Origin: an uncultured Eubacteriales bacterium
GTDB lineage: Bacteria > Bacillota > Clostridia > Christensenellales > Aristaeellaceae
Length of the DNA: 8,661 nucleotides
Direction of reading: 5' to 3'
Assembly: GCA_900553265.1 (NCBI GenBank)
Contig: USDD01000105.1
Location: forward strand, 1-8,661
The translations under genes and the position numbers were made by a program. This document shows, piece after piece, positions 1-5,133 of this stretch; position 1 is the first letter of the stretch; each line of letters opens with the position of its first letter. Under the pieces are notes generated by a model. It saw only the letters and a list, made by a program, of their open reading frames with translations, did not search any database and was not told where the DNA came from.

Positions 1-68
1 TTCTCTTGTACAATGATTTCTCTCTGTATCGTTTTCAAGGATCGCCGCTGTCGTTTCTCGCGACAACA
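1..68 (-). other. Untranslated leader of a leftward stable-RNA (probably rRNA) operon, partial
   Basis: Read on the minus strand, this is the start of the transcript made from the promoter at 75-103, with initiation expected near 67-69. The first bases can fold into a small hairpin: TGTCG at 65-61 pairs with CGACA at 53-49 around a 7-nt loop. Further on, positions 43-31 read GATCCTTGAAAAC, which resembles the boxA-type antitermination motif and the CTTTGAAAAC element found before rRNA genes in Firmicutes. No reading frame with a ribosome binding site starts here on the minus strand. I infer an rRNA operon leader with the 16S gene off the left edge. A tRNA cluster or another strongly transcribed RNA is the alternative, since no rRNA sequence itself is visible. 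Confidence 0.5.
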
Positions 69-74
69 TTGAGG

Positions 75-103
75 ATTATACCAGCTTTTCCATGCCTTGT
101 CAA
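75..103 (-). promoter_or_regulatory. Perfect-consensus sigma-A promoter, minus strand
   Basis: On the minus strand TTGACA (103-98) and TATAAT (80-75) are separated by exactly 17 bp. The bases before the -10 read TGG, giving an extended -10 as well. Both hexamers match the housekeeping consensus at every position, and the upstream DNA (about 104-135) is dominated by A and T tracts like an UP element. Promoters this close to ideal in Firmicutes typically drive rRNA or tRNA operons. It fires away from the solute-binding protein gene at 183. Confidence 0.85.
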
Positions 104-112
104 CCCCTTTTT

Positions 113-135
113 TCACTTTTTTTGAAAAAAAGTGA
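113..135. repeat. A/T-tract palindrome upstream of the divergent promoter
   Basis: Eleven-base arms (TCACTTTTTTT at 113-123 and its exact reverse complement at 125-135) flank a single central G at 124. The palindrome begins 10 bp upstream of the -35 box of the minus-strand promoter, which is where an UP element would bind the alpha subunit C-terminal domains. It could also be a regulator site, or an intrinsic bend shared by both divergent units. Its arms have no long G/C stem, so it does not look like an ordinary terminator. Confidence 0.6.
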
Positions 136-182
136 TTGGAGGGCCGAAAAGCCCATAAAATGGGGCGTTTGGAGGGATTTAG

Positions 183-1223
183 ATGCGTCGATGGGAGCGT
201 TGGACGTGCGTTCTGCTGCTGGCGGCGGCGATTTTCGGCGCGCTATGGGCGGGGCGGCGGCTGCCGGTGGACACGCGGCCGCTGATCGAGGAAAAGTACG
301 CCGGATGGAGCGGCGTGCTGCGCGTGTGGGTGGACGAGAGCGCGTCGGCGGCGGTGGGATGGCTCAATCGCTGCGGCGCGCGGTTCGAAAAGCGGCACAG
401 CGGCGTGTACGTGCAGGTGCAGCCCGTGTCCGGCGCGCTGGACGACCTGTCGGGCGACGGCGCGCGGCCGCCGGAGCTGGCGGTGTTCGGCCCGACGGCG
501 CAGGTGGATTGCTCGCGGCTGGCCGCGCCGACGGAGCTTCCTTTGAGAGAGGATTTCCGCGAGATCGCCGATGGATGCGCCGCGCCCGTCGCGGTGAGCG
601 GCTATCTCTGGGCGATCAATCGCAGTCTGATCGACGGGATTTCCGAGGACATGACCGGCGCGGCGATGGCGCTTCCGTTGGACGAGCCCGGGCGATGCTT
701 CAGCCGCGCGCTGACGGCGCTGGCCTCGGGCGTGGCGGCGGAAGCGCGCGACGTCGCGCTGCCGGGGCTGGATCTGGGGCTGGACGGGCCGCCGACCACG
801 GAGCCGCCCATGGAGACGGTTCCCTGCCGGCTGCCGGAAAGCCTCGCCGCAGGCGCCGACGCGTTCGAGCGATTCTTAAACGGAGAGGCCGCGGCGCTGC
901 CCGTTTCCTATGAGGAGCTTGCGCGGCTGCAGCGGCTGAGCGACGCGGGGCGCGGGCCGGACTGGGCGGCGCAGTGCACCGGCGCGCGGGCGTTCACCGA
1001 CCGGGTGCTCTTCTGCGGCGCGGTGCGCAGCGGCGACGAGCGCGAGGCGCTGGCGATGGAATTCATTGAACTTCTGTTGGAGGACGAGAGCCAGAGCGAT
1101 CTCGGCGCGTGCGGCTATCTGCCGGTGACGGACGCGGCGACGGGAATAAAACCGAACAATCCCCTTTCAAAGCTGGACGCATGGCTGCGAAGCGTTCCGC
1201 TGGAAATTGTCTTATATAGATAG
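183..1223 (+). CDS. ABC-type extracellular solute-binding protein, orphan
   Basis: A 346-residue protein that looks like a family-1 solute-binding protein, which captures a small molecule outside the membrane for an ABC importer. The N-terminus MRRWERW is followed by a hydrophobic stretch at about residues 8-22, so it is a signal peptide or anchor. The only nearby Cys (residue 9) lies before that stretch, so this is not an obvious lipoprotein. Family-like segments are LRVWVDES at 46-53, FEKRHSGVYVQV at 68-79, SGYLWAINRSL at 139-149, the FLNGEAAALPVSYEEL helix near 231-246, and a C-terminal EFIELLLEDESQSDLGACGY at 293-312 followed by LPVTD. The start is fixed by GGAGGG at 171-176, six bases before the ATG. 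No permease or ATPase gene adjoins it, so its transporter must be elsewhere or its role may be sensing. A possible -10 (TAAAAT, 156-161) lacks a good -35. Sugar is the usual ligand class, but nothing here proves it. Confidence 0.75.
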   Translation: MRRWERWTCVLLLAAAIFGALWAGRRLPVDTRPLIEEKYAGWSGVLRVWVDESASAAVGWLNRCGARFEKRHSGVYVQVQPVSGALDDLSGDGARPPELAVFGPTAQVDCSRLAAPTELPLREDFREIADGCAAPVAVSGYLWAINRSLIDGISEDMTGAAMALPLDEPGRCFSRALTALASGVAAEARDVALPGLDLGLDGPPTTEPPMETVPCRLPESLAAGADAFERFLNGEAAALPVSYEELARLQRLSDAGRGPDWAAQCTGARAFTDRVLFCGAVRSGDEREALAMEFIELLLEDESQSDLGACGYLPVTDAATGIKPNNPLSKLDAWLRSVPLEIVLYR

Positions 1224-1253
1224 GAAGAAACTTGGACAAAACAAAATCTCTTC

Positions 1254-1282
1254 TTGAGGATTGTTCGGAAAAGTGGTATAAT
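1254..1282 (+). promoter_or_regulatory. Extended -10 promoter for the rRNA methyltransferase gene
   Basis: TTGAGG (1254-1259, four of six consensus bases) and a perfect TATAAT (1277-1282) are 17 bp apart, with TGG directly before the -10. Transcription should begin near 1289, leaving a leader of about 25 nt before the ATG at 1313. The promoter lies inside the in-frame stretch that would form a longer N-terminus from TTG 1232, which argues strongly against that longer start. Confidence 0.8.
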
Positions 1283-1301
1283 GCTTCCATCAAAACAGTG
1301 C

Positions 1302-1307
1302 AGGAGA
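1302..1307 (+). promoter_or_regulatory. Ribosome binding site deciding the start of the methyltransferase
   Basis: AGGAGA lies five bases before the ATG at 1313. The alternative TTG at 1232 has a weaker purine stretch before it (AGGAAGAAA, 1222-1230) and would be upstream of the mapped promoter. Confidence 0.75.
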
Positions 1308-1312
1308 GAAGC

Positions 1313-2596
1313 ATGCTTCCACAGGAATTTATCGACGAGGTGCGCCCGCTGCTGGGCGGCGAGCTGGACGCGTTTCTGCGCGCGCTGAACGAGCCGCCGG
1401 CGCTGGCGCTGCGGCTGAACCGCCTTCGGGGCGACATGTCGCCCTTCGCGGCGGAGTTTGTGGACGGCGAGGTGCCATGGGCGGCGGACGGGCGCTATCT
1501 GAAGCCCGGCGCGCGGCCCGGGCGGTCGCTGGGGCACGATCTGGGCGCGTTCTACTTGCAGGAGGCCAGCGCCATGGTCTCGGCCTCGGTGCTGGACGCG
1601 CAGCCGGGAGAGAAAATTCTGGATCTCTGCGCCGCGCCGGGCGGCAAGACCAGCCAGATCGCCTTCGCCATGGGCGGCGCGGGCGCGCTGGTCTCCAACG
1701 AACCCGTTCCCAGCCGGGCGAAGATTCTGGCCGAGAACGTCAAAAGGCTGGGCATCGGCAGCGGCGTGGTGGTCAGCGCCTATCCCGACGCGCTGGCGCG
1801 GCGATGGCCGGAGCATTTCGACGGCGTGCTGGTGGACGCGCCCTGCTCGGGCGAGGGCATGTTCCGCCGGGAGCCGGCGGCGCGGGACGAATGGAGCCCC
1901 AGATCGCCGGAGGGCTGCGCGCGGCGGCAGGCGGAGATTCTCGACGAAGCGGCGAGGATGGTGCGCCCCGGCGGGCGGCTGGTCTACTCCACCTGCACGT
2001 TCAACGCGCTGGAAAACGAGGGCTCCGTCGAGGGCTTCCTTGCGCGCCATCCCGAATTTTTCCCGGAGGAATTTTCGCTGCCGGGAATCGGGCCCTCCTC
2101 GGGCGGCATGCTGCGCGTCTGGCCCCATCGCGTCCGGGGCGACGGCCACTTTGTGGCGCGTCTGCGCAAGGACGGCGAGCTGAGGCCGGCGAAAAGGGAG
2201 CGGCCCGCCCGGCGCGGCAAAATTGAGGAACCGCTGGAGCCGCTGCTCAAGCGATTGGAAGGCGAAATCGCCGAGCTGCCGCCGGCGCTGCGCTGTGGAA
2301 GACTGATCCGGCAGGCGGATTACGTCCATCTGCTGCCCGCGGGCGCGCCGGAGCTGGACGGCGTGAAGGTCATCAAGCCCGGGCTGTGCCTGATGCGCGT
2401 GGGCCGCAGCCACATTCAGCCCATGCACGCGCTGGCCAAGGCGGCGGGATTGCTGCCCCGGCGAACCATGGACGTGGACGAGGCGCTGGCCCGGCGCGTC
2501 CTCTCCGGCGAAAAGCCCAAGCTGGACGGCGAAAGGGGTTGGACGCTGCTGCAGTGGCACGGCCTGCCCGTGGGATTTCTGAAGACGGGAACGTGA
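1313..2596 (+). CDS. rsmF: RsmB/RsmF-family 16S rRNA cytosine-C5 methyltransferase
   Basis: A 427-residue cytoplasmic, SAM-dependent enzyme that methylates carbon 5 of a cytosine in 16S rRNA. Residues 1-90 form the N-terminal RNA-binding region (ALRLNRLR at 32-39, GAFYLQEASAM at 78-88). The Rossmann fold follows: SAM-binding DLCAAPGGKTSQIA at 104-117, the motif IV segment DAPCSGEGMFRR at 175-186 with Cys178, and motif VI YSTCTFNALENE at 225-236 with Cys228, the expected nucleophile. WPHRVRGDGHFVA at 270-282 and the C-terminal half (LLPAGAPELDGVKVIKPGLCL...RVGRSHIQPMHALA) match the RsmF-type accessory domains rather than plain RsmB. The protein ends at GLPVGFLKTGT; relatives I recall continue about ten residues with a KNHYPKGLR-like tail, so the C-terminus looks short. 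It has its own promoter and is followed closely by a small gene. The exact target cytosine (1400, 1404 or 1407) cannot be read from sequence. Confidence 0.92.
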   Translation: MLPQEFIDEVRPLLGGELDAFLRALNEPPALALRLNRLRGDMSPFAAEFVDGEVPWAADGRYLKPGARPGRSLGHDLGAFYLQEASAMVSASVLDAQPGEKILDLCAAPGGKTSQIAFAMGGAGALVSNEPVPSRAKILAENVKRLGIGSGVVVSAYPDALARRWPEHFDGVLVDAPCSGEGMFRREPAARDEWSPRSPEGCARRQAEILDEAARMVRPGGRLVYSTCTFNALENEGSVEGFLARHPEFFPEEFSLPGIGPSSGGMLRVWPHRVRGDGHFVARLRKDGELRPAKRERPARRGKIEEPLEPLLKRLEGEIAELPPALRCGRLIRQADYVHLLPAGAPELDGVKVIKPGLCLMRVGRSHIQPMHALAKAAGLLPRRTMDVDEALARRVLSGEKPKLDGERGWTLLQWHGLPVGFLKTGT

Positions 2597-2610
2597 GAGA
2601 GGGTTCTTTG

Positions 2611-2636
2611 ATTCGAACAGGGTGTCGCGTTCGAGT
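2611..2636 (+). promoter_or_regulatory. Small stem-loop just upstream of the small-gene ribosome binding site
   Basis: ATTCGAAC (2611-2618) can pair with GTTCGAGT (2629-2636) through seven Watson-Crick pairs and one G-U pair, around a 10-nt loop. It ends four bases before the AAGGAGG of the following gene. It could be a weak leader structure or a processing site between the two cistrons. With no U tract it is not a terminator. A chance fold is possible. Confidence 0.3.
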
Positions 2637-2639
2637 TGG

Positions 2640-2646
2640 AAGGAGG
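2640..2646 (+). promoter_or_regulatory. Strong ribosome binding site of the small gene
   Basis: AAGGAGG sits eight bases before the ATG at 2655. This is close to ideal and sets the start there rather than at the in-frame GTG at 2622, which has no ribosome binding site. It is the main evidence that this short frame is translated. Confidence 0.75.
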
Positions 2647-2654
2647 AAGAGGAA

Positions 2655-2876
2655 ATGACGCATTACAGGCAGGCGAGTCCGCCGAAAGAAATCGCAGCAG
2701 AAGCACGGAAATTGGAAAAAGAGTATCTCGACCAATTCGCCGATGAGGACGAACTCCCCGAAGGACAGCCGTATGCGTATATCTTAGAAAACGGTTCAGC
2801 GCGATTGCGGGAATACTTCGCCGAGATCGAACGACTTTATGCCGAAGCGGAGCGCGACGGCGTGATGATCGGCTGA
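2655..2876 (+). CDS. Small acidic protein of unknown function
   Basis: A 73-residue protein I do not recognise. It is rich in Glu, Asp, Ala, Arg and Lys with no Cys, no hydrophobic segment and no signal peptide, so it should be a soluble cytoplasmic protein. Two stretches look helical and charged: roughly residues 11-28 (KEIAAEARKLEKEYLDQF) and 48-66 (NGSARLREYFAEIERLYAE). They are separated by an acidic, Pro/Gly-containing linker (DEDELPEGQP) around 30-39. The gene lies 58 bases after the methyltransferase with no separate promoter that I can see, and it ends 20 bases before a terminator stem, so it is probably the last cistron of that unit. By hand count its G+C is 119 of 222 (about 54%), while neighbouring genes are mostly 65-75%, and it uses codons such as TTA, TCA and CGA that they avoid. 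This may reflect transfer, recent origin or weak selection. Translation is supported by the strong ribosome binding site; function is unknown. Confidence 0.65.
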   Translation: MTHYRQASPPKEIAAEARKLEKEYLDQFADEDELPEGQPYAYILENGSARLREYFAEIERLYAEAERDGVMIG

Positions 2877-2896
2877 CGAAACCTTCGTTCTTTCCC

Positions 2897-2931
2897 CGGC
2901 CGCGGCTTTTTTCGAGCCGCGGCCGTTATAT
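2897..2931 (+). terminator. Intrinsic terminator after the methyltransferase/small-gene unit
   Basis: A perfect 11-bp G/C-rich stem (CGGCCGCGGCT at 2897-2907, complement at 2915-2925) closes a 7-nt loop TTTTTCG. The trailing sequence TTATATTTAT is U-rich but interrupted, so termination is likely though perhaps not complete. It separates this unit from the downstream promoter at 2944. Confidence 0.75.
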
Positions 2932-2943
2932 TTATGCCGCCGA

Positions 2944-2973
2944 TTTACTTTTTAACACGCGGCGGGTTATAAT
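2944..2973 (+). promoter_or_regulatory. Sigma-A promoter for the transporter/phosphodiesterase/ABC operon
   Basis: TTTACT (2944-2949, four of six consensus bases) and a perfect TATAAT (2968-2973) are separated by 18 bp. Initiation near 2980 leaves a leader of about 39 nt before the ATG at 3019. No other promoter or terminator is visible between here and 8590, so it may serve all four downstream genes. I saw no clear operator palindrome around it. Confidence 0.7.
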
Positions 2974-3004
2974 AGAAGCATCTGCGCGGTAAGCGCCGAC
3001 GACG

Positions 3005-3010
3005 AAGGAG
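3005..3010 (+). promoter_or_regulatory. Ribosome binding site deciding the MFS transporter start
   Basis: AAGGAG lies eight bases before ATG 3019. A closer ATG at 3012, in another frame, is only one base after the site, which is too near for initiation. Confidence 0.75.
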
Positions 3011-3018
3011 AATGATTT

Positions 3019-4281
3019 ATGAAGCTGAACAACCGGCGAACCGTCCTGATCGGATTTGCGTTTCTGTCCATCTGCGCGTTCTGGCAGCTGTACGACACGG
3101 TGATTCCGCTGATTCTGCGGGACACGTTCCGCATCGGCGACGCGCGTGCGGGTCAGATCATGGCGCTGGACAACGTGCTGGCGCTGTTCCTGCTGCCCTG
3201 GTTCGGGCGGCTGAGCGACCGATGCAATTCCCGGATGGGCCGGCGCATGCCGTTTATCGTGTTCGGAACCATCGCGGCGGTGGCGCTGATGCTGGTGCTG
3301 ACGGCCATGGACGCGCCCGGACGGTTCCCGGCGTTCTTCACGGTGCTGCTGCTTCTTCTTCTGGCCATGGGCAGCTATCGCTCGCCGGCGGTGGCGCTGA
3401 TGCCCGACGTGACCCCCAAGCCCCTGCGCTCCAAGGCCAACGCCATCATCAATCTGATGGGCGCGCTGGGCGGCGTGTTCGCGCTGGCGGTCATTCGCCT
3501 TCTGCCCGCGGCGGCGGAGGGCGCGCGGGTGAACTACCTTCCCGCCTTCACGGCGGTGGCGGCGCTGATGGCGCTGTCGGTGCTGCTGGTGTACTGCCGC
3601 GTGGACGAGCGCGCGCTGCGCGCCGAGATGCCGCCGGAGCCGGAGGATGAAACCGCCCCGGGCGGCAGACTGCCCAGAGAGCTGAGGACGAGCCTGATTC
3701 TGATTCTATGCTCGGTGGCGCTGTGGTACATGGGCTACAACGCCGTGACCACGGCCTATTCCAAGTACTTCACCCGAAAATGGGGCGATCTGTCCGGCGC
3801 GGCCAGCTGCCTGATGATCGCCACGGCGGGCGCGGTGGTTTCCTATATCCCCGTGGGCATGCTGTCGTCGAAGGTCGGGCGCAAGAAAATGATCCTGCTG
3901 GGCGTGTGCGTGCTGACGGCGTGCTTCGCGCTGGCGGGCACGGTGCAGACCTTCTCGCCGCTGGTGTACGCGCTGTTCGTGCTCATCGGCTTTGCCTGGG
4001 CGGCCATCAACGTCAATTCCTATCCCATGGCGGTGGAGATCAGCCAGAGCGGCGACGTGGGCAAGTACACCGGCTACTACTACACCTTCTCCATGGCGGC
4101 GCAGATCGTGACTCCCATCGCCTCGGGCTGGCTGCTGGAGCACGTGGGGTATCACACGCTGTTCCCCTACGCGGCAGCGATGACCGGCGCGGCGTTCTTT
4201 ACGATGCTGTTCGTCCGCCACGGCGACAGCCGTCCGGAGGCGGCGAAGAGCGTGCTGGAGCACTTCGACGCGGCGGACTGA
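3019..4281 (+). CDS. MFS transporter, SLC45/GPH-like (probable sugar type)
   Basis: A 420-residue integral membrane protein with the length and about 12 hydrophobic segments of a major facilitator carrier, in two halves joined by a charged cytoplasmic linker near 194-224 (RVDERALRAEMPPEPEDE). The motif-A loop between helices 2 and 3 is clear, GRLSDRCNSRMGRRMPF at 63-79, and is repeated in weaker form in the second half, GMLSSKVGRKKM at 280-291. LMPDVTPKPLRSKANAIINLMGALGG at 127-152 and NVNSYPMAVE at 331-340 followed by GKYTGYYYTFSMAAQ at 348-362 are typical of bacterial SLC45/sucrose-carrier-like and GPH-type members. These usually couple a sugar or glycoside to protons or cations; the actual substrate cannot be told. 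It is first in its apparent operon, with 27 bases to the next gene and no terminator between. Confidence 0.85.
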   Translation: MKLNNRRTVLIGFAFLSICAFWQLYDTVIPLILRDTFRIGDARAGQIMALDNVLALFLLPWFGRLSDRCNSRMGRRMPFIVFGTIAAVALMLVLTAMDAPGRFPAFFTVLLLLLLAMGSYRSPAVALMPDVTPKPLRSKANAIINLMGALGGVFALAVIRLLPAAAEGARVNYLPAFTAVAALMALSVLLVYCRVDERALRAEMPPEPEDETAPGGRLPRELRTSLILILCSVALWYMGYNAVTTAYSKYFTRKWGDLSGAASCLMIATAGAVVSYIPVGMLSSKVGRKKMILLGVCVLTACFALAGTVQTFSPLVYALFVLIGFAWAAINVNSYPMAVEISQSGDVGKYTGYYYTFSMAAQIVTPIASGWLLEHVGYHTLFPYAAAMTGAAFFTMLFVRHGDSRPEAAKSVLEHFDAAD

Positions 4282-4308
4282 TTTTTATCCAATCGAAGGT
4301 GAAAAAAC

Positions 4309-5133
4309 ATGTCTCTGATTCTGCTGATTCTCTGCTGCATACTGCTGCTGATTCTGTTTCTGATCGCGCCTTCGCCGTCCCGGAACCGGGCCGACGGCTG
4401 GCGCGGCACGCCCTTCGCCCATCGCGGGCTGCACGGGCGCGGCGCGGCGGAGAACACCCTCGCCGCCTTTGAGCGCGCCGCCGACGCCGGGTTCGGCATC
4501 GAGCTGGACGTGCAGTTCACGAAGGACGGCAAAATCGTGGTATTCCACGACGACGACCTCAGGCGCATGACCGGCGATCCCCGCCGGGTGGACGAGGTGG
4601 ACTGGGCGGAGCTGAAGGACATTCCGCTGCCCGACGGCGGGCGGATTCCCGGCTTCGACGAGGTGCTCGCGCACGTAAACGGCCGGGTTCCGCTGCTGGT
4701 GGAGCTGAAGGCCGGCCGGCGCAACGCCGCCCTCTGCGCGGGCACGGCGGAGATGCTGCGCAATTACTCCGGCAAATATATCGTCGAATCCTTCCATCCG
4801 CTGATCCTCCGATGGTTCAGAAAGAACGCGCCGGAGATGATCCGCGGCCAGCTGGTGGGTCCGGCGGCGTGCTATCTGGCGACGCTGGGGCGCGGCGCGG
4901 CGTGGCTGCTGTCGGTGCTGGCGCTGAACTTCCTCGCCCGGCCGGACTTTGTGGCCTACGAGGTGTCCTGCGATCATTTCGCCGCGCCGCGGGTGCAGCG
5001 TTCGCTGTTCCACACGCCGCTGGCGGCATGGACGGTTCGCGACGAAAAGACCTGTGATTCCTGCCTGAGCCGGGGCGAGATGCCCATTTTCGAAGGCTTC
5101 GTTCCCGAAAAACACACGGAGGAAAAAGCATGA
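4309..5133 (+). CDS. Membrane-anchored glycerophosphodiester phosphodiesterase (GDPD)
   Basis: A 274-residue enzyme that hydrolyses glycerophosphodiesters (deacylated phospholipids or related head-group diesters) to glycerol-3-phosphate and an alcohol. Residues 2-20 (SLILLILCCILLLILFLIA) form one membrane helix. The TIM-barrel signature follows: HRG at 38-40, AENT at 47-50, ELDVQFTKDGKIVVFHDD at 65-82, VELK at 131-134, ESFHP at 160-164 and WTVRDE at 241-246. His38 and His80 are the expected catalytic pair, with Glu65, Asp67 and Glu132 as metal ligands; all are present. A second hydrophobic stretch lies at about 197-210. The helix has no positive charge before it and several Arg after it (25, 27, 32, 39), which by the positive-inside rule favours a cytoplasmic catalytic domain; this is inference. 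AAGGTGA at 4296-4302 supports the start. Its stop overlaps the next ATG by four bases. Confidence 0.9.
   Translation: MSLILLILCCILLLILFLIAPSPSRNRADGWRGTPFAHRGLHGRGAAENTLAAFERAADAGFGIELDVQFTKDGKIVVFHDDDLRRMTGDPRRVDEVDWAELKDIPLPDGGRIPGFDEVLAHVNGRVPLLVELKAGRRNAALCAGTAEMLRNYSGKYIVESFHPLILRWFRKNAPEMIRGQLVGPAACYLATLGRGAAWLLSVLALNFLARPDFVAYEVSCDHFAAPRVQRSLFHTPLAAWTVRDEKTCDSCLSRGEMPIFEGFVPEKHTEEKA

Noticed and set aside
141..166. Mutually exclusive mini-hairpins (141-154 versus 151-166) before the solute-binding protein gene, suggesting an attenuator
   Set aside because: Each stem has only four or five pairs with short loops, and there is no U tract or conserved aptamer-like sequence. This is too weak to call a switch.
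92..913. Plus-strand open frame of 273 codons overlapping the solute-binding protein
   Set aside because: Gly/Arg/Ala-rich translation with no family features. It starts within the divergent promoter region and lacks a ribosome binding site; the frame from 183 has both homology-like motifs and a proper site.
1224..1253. Possible terminator between the solute-binding protein gene and the methyltransferase promoter
   Set aside because: Only a loose GAAGA/TCTTC pairing is present, with no G/C stem and no T run, so read-through cannot be excluded and no terminator is annotated.
1115..2560. Long open frame on the minus strand (481 codons) opposite the methyltransferase gene
   Set aside because: The translation is rich in Arg, His, Gln and Ala with no recognisable motif and no ribosome binding site. 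It is a typical shadow of high-G+C coding DNA, while the + strand frame carries full catalytic motifs.
2607..2637. GTTCGAATC-like and GTTCGAGT strings resembling tRNA T-loops
   Set aside because: The flanking bases do not form a five-pair T stem and no acceptor, D or anticodon arm can be built around them on either strand.
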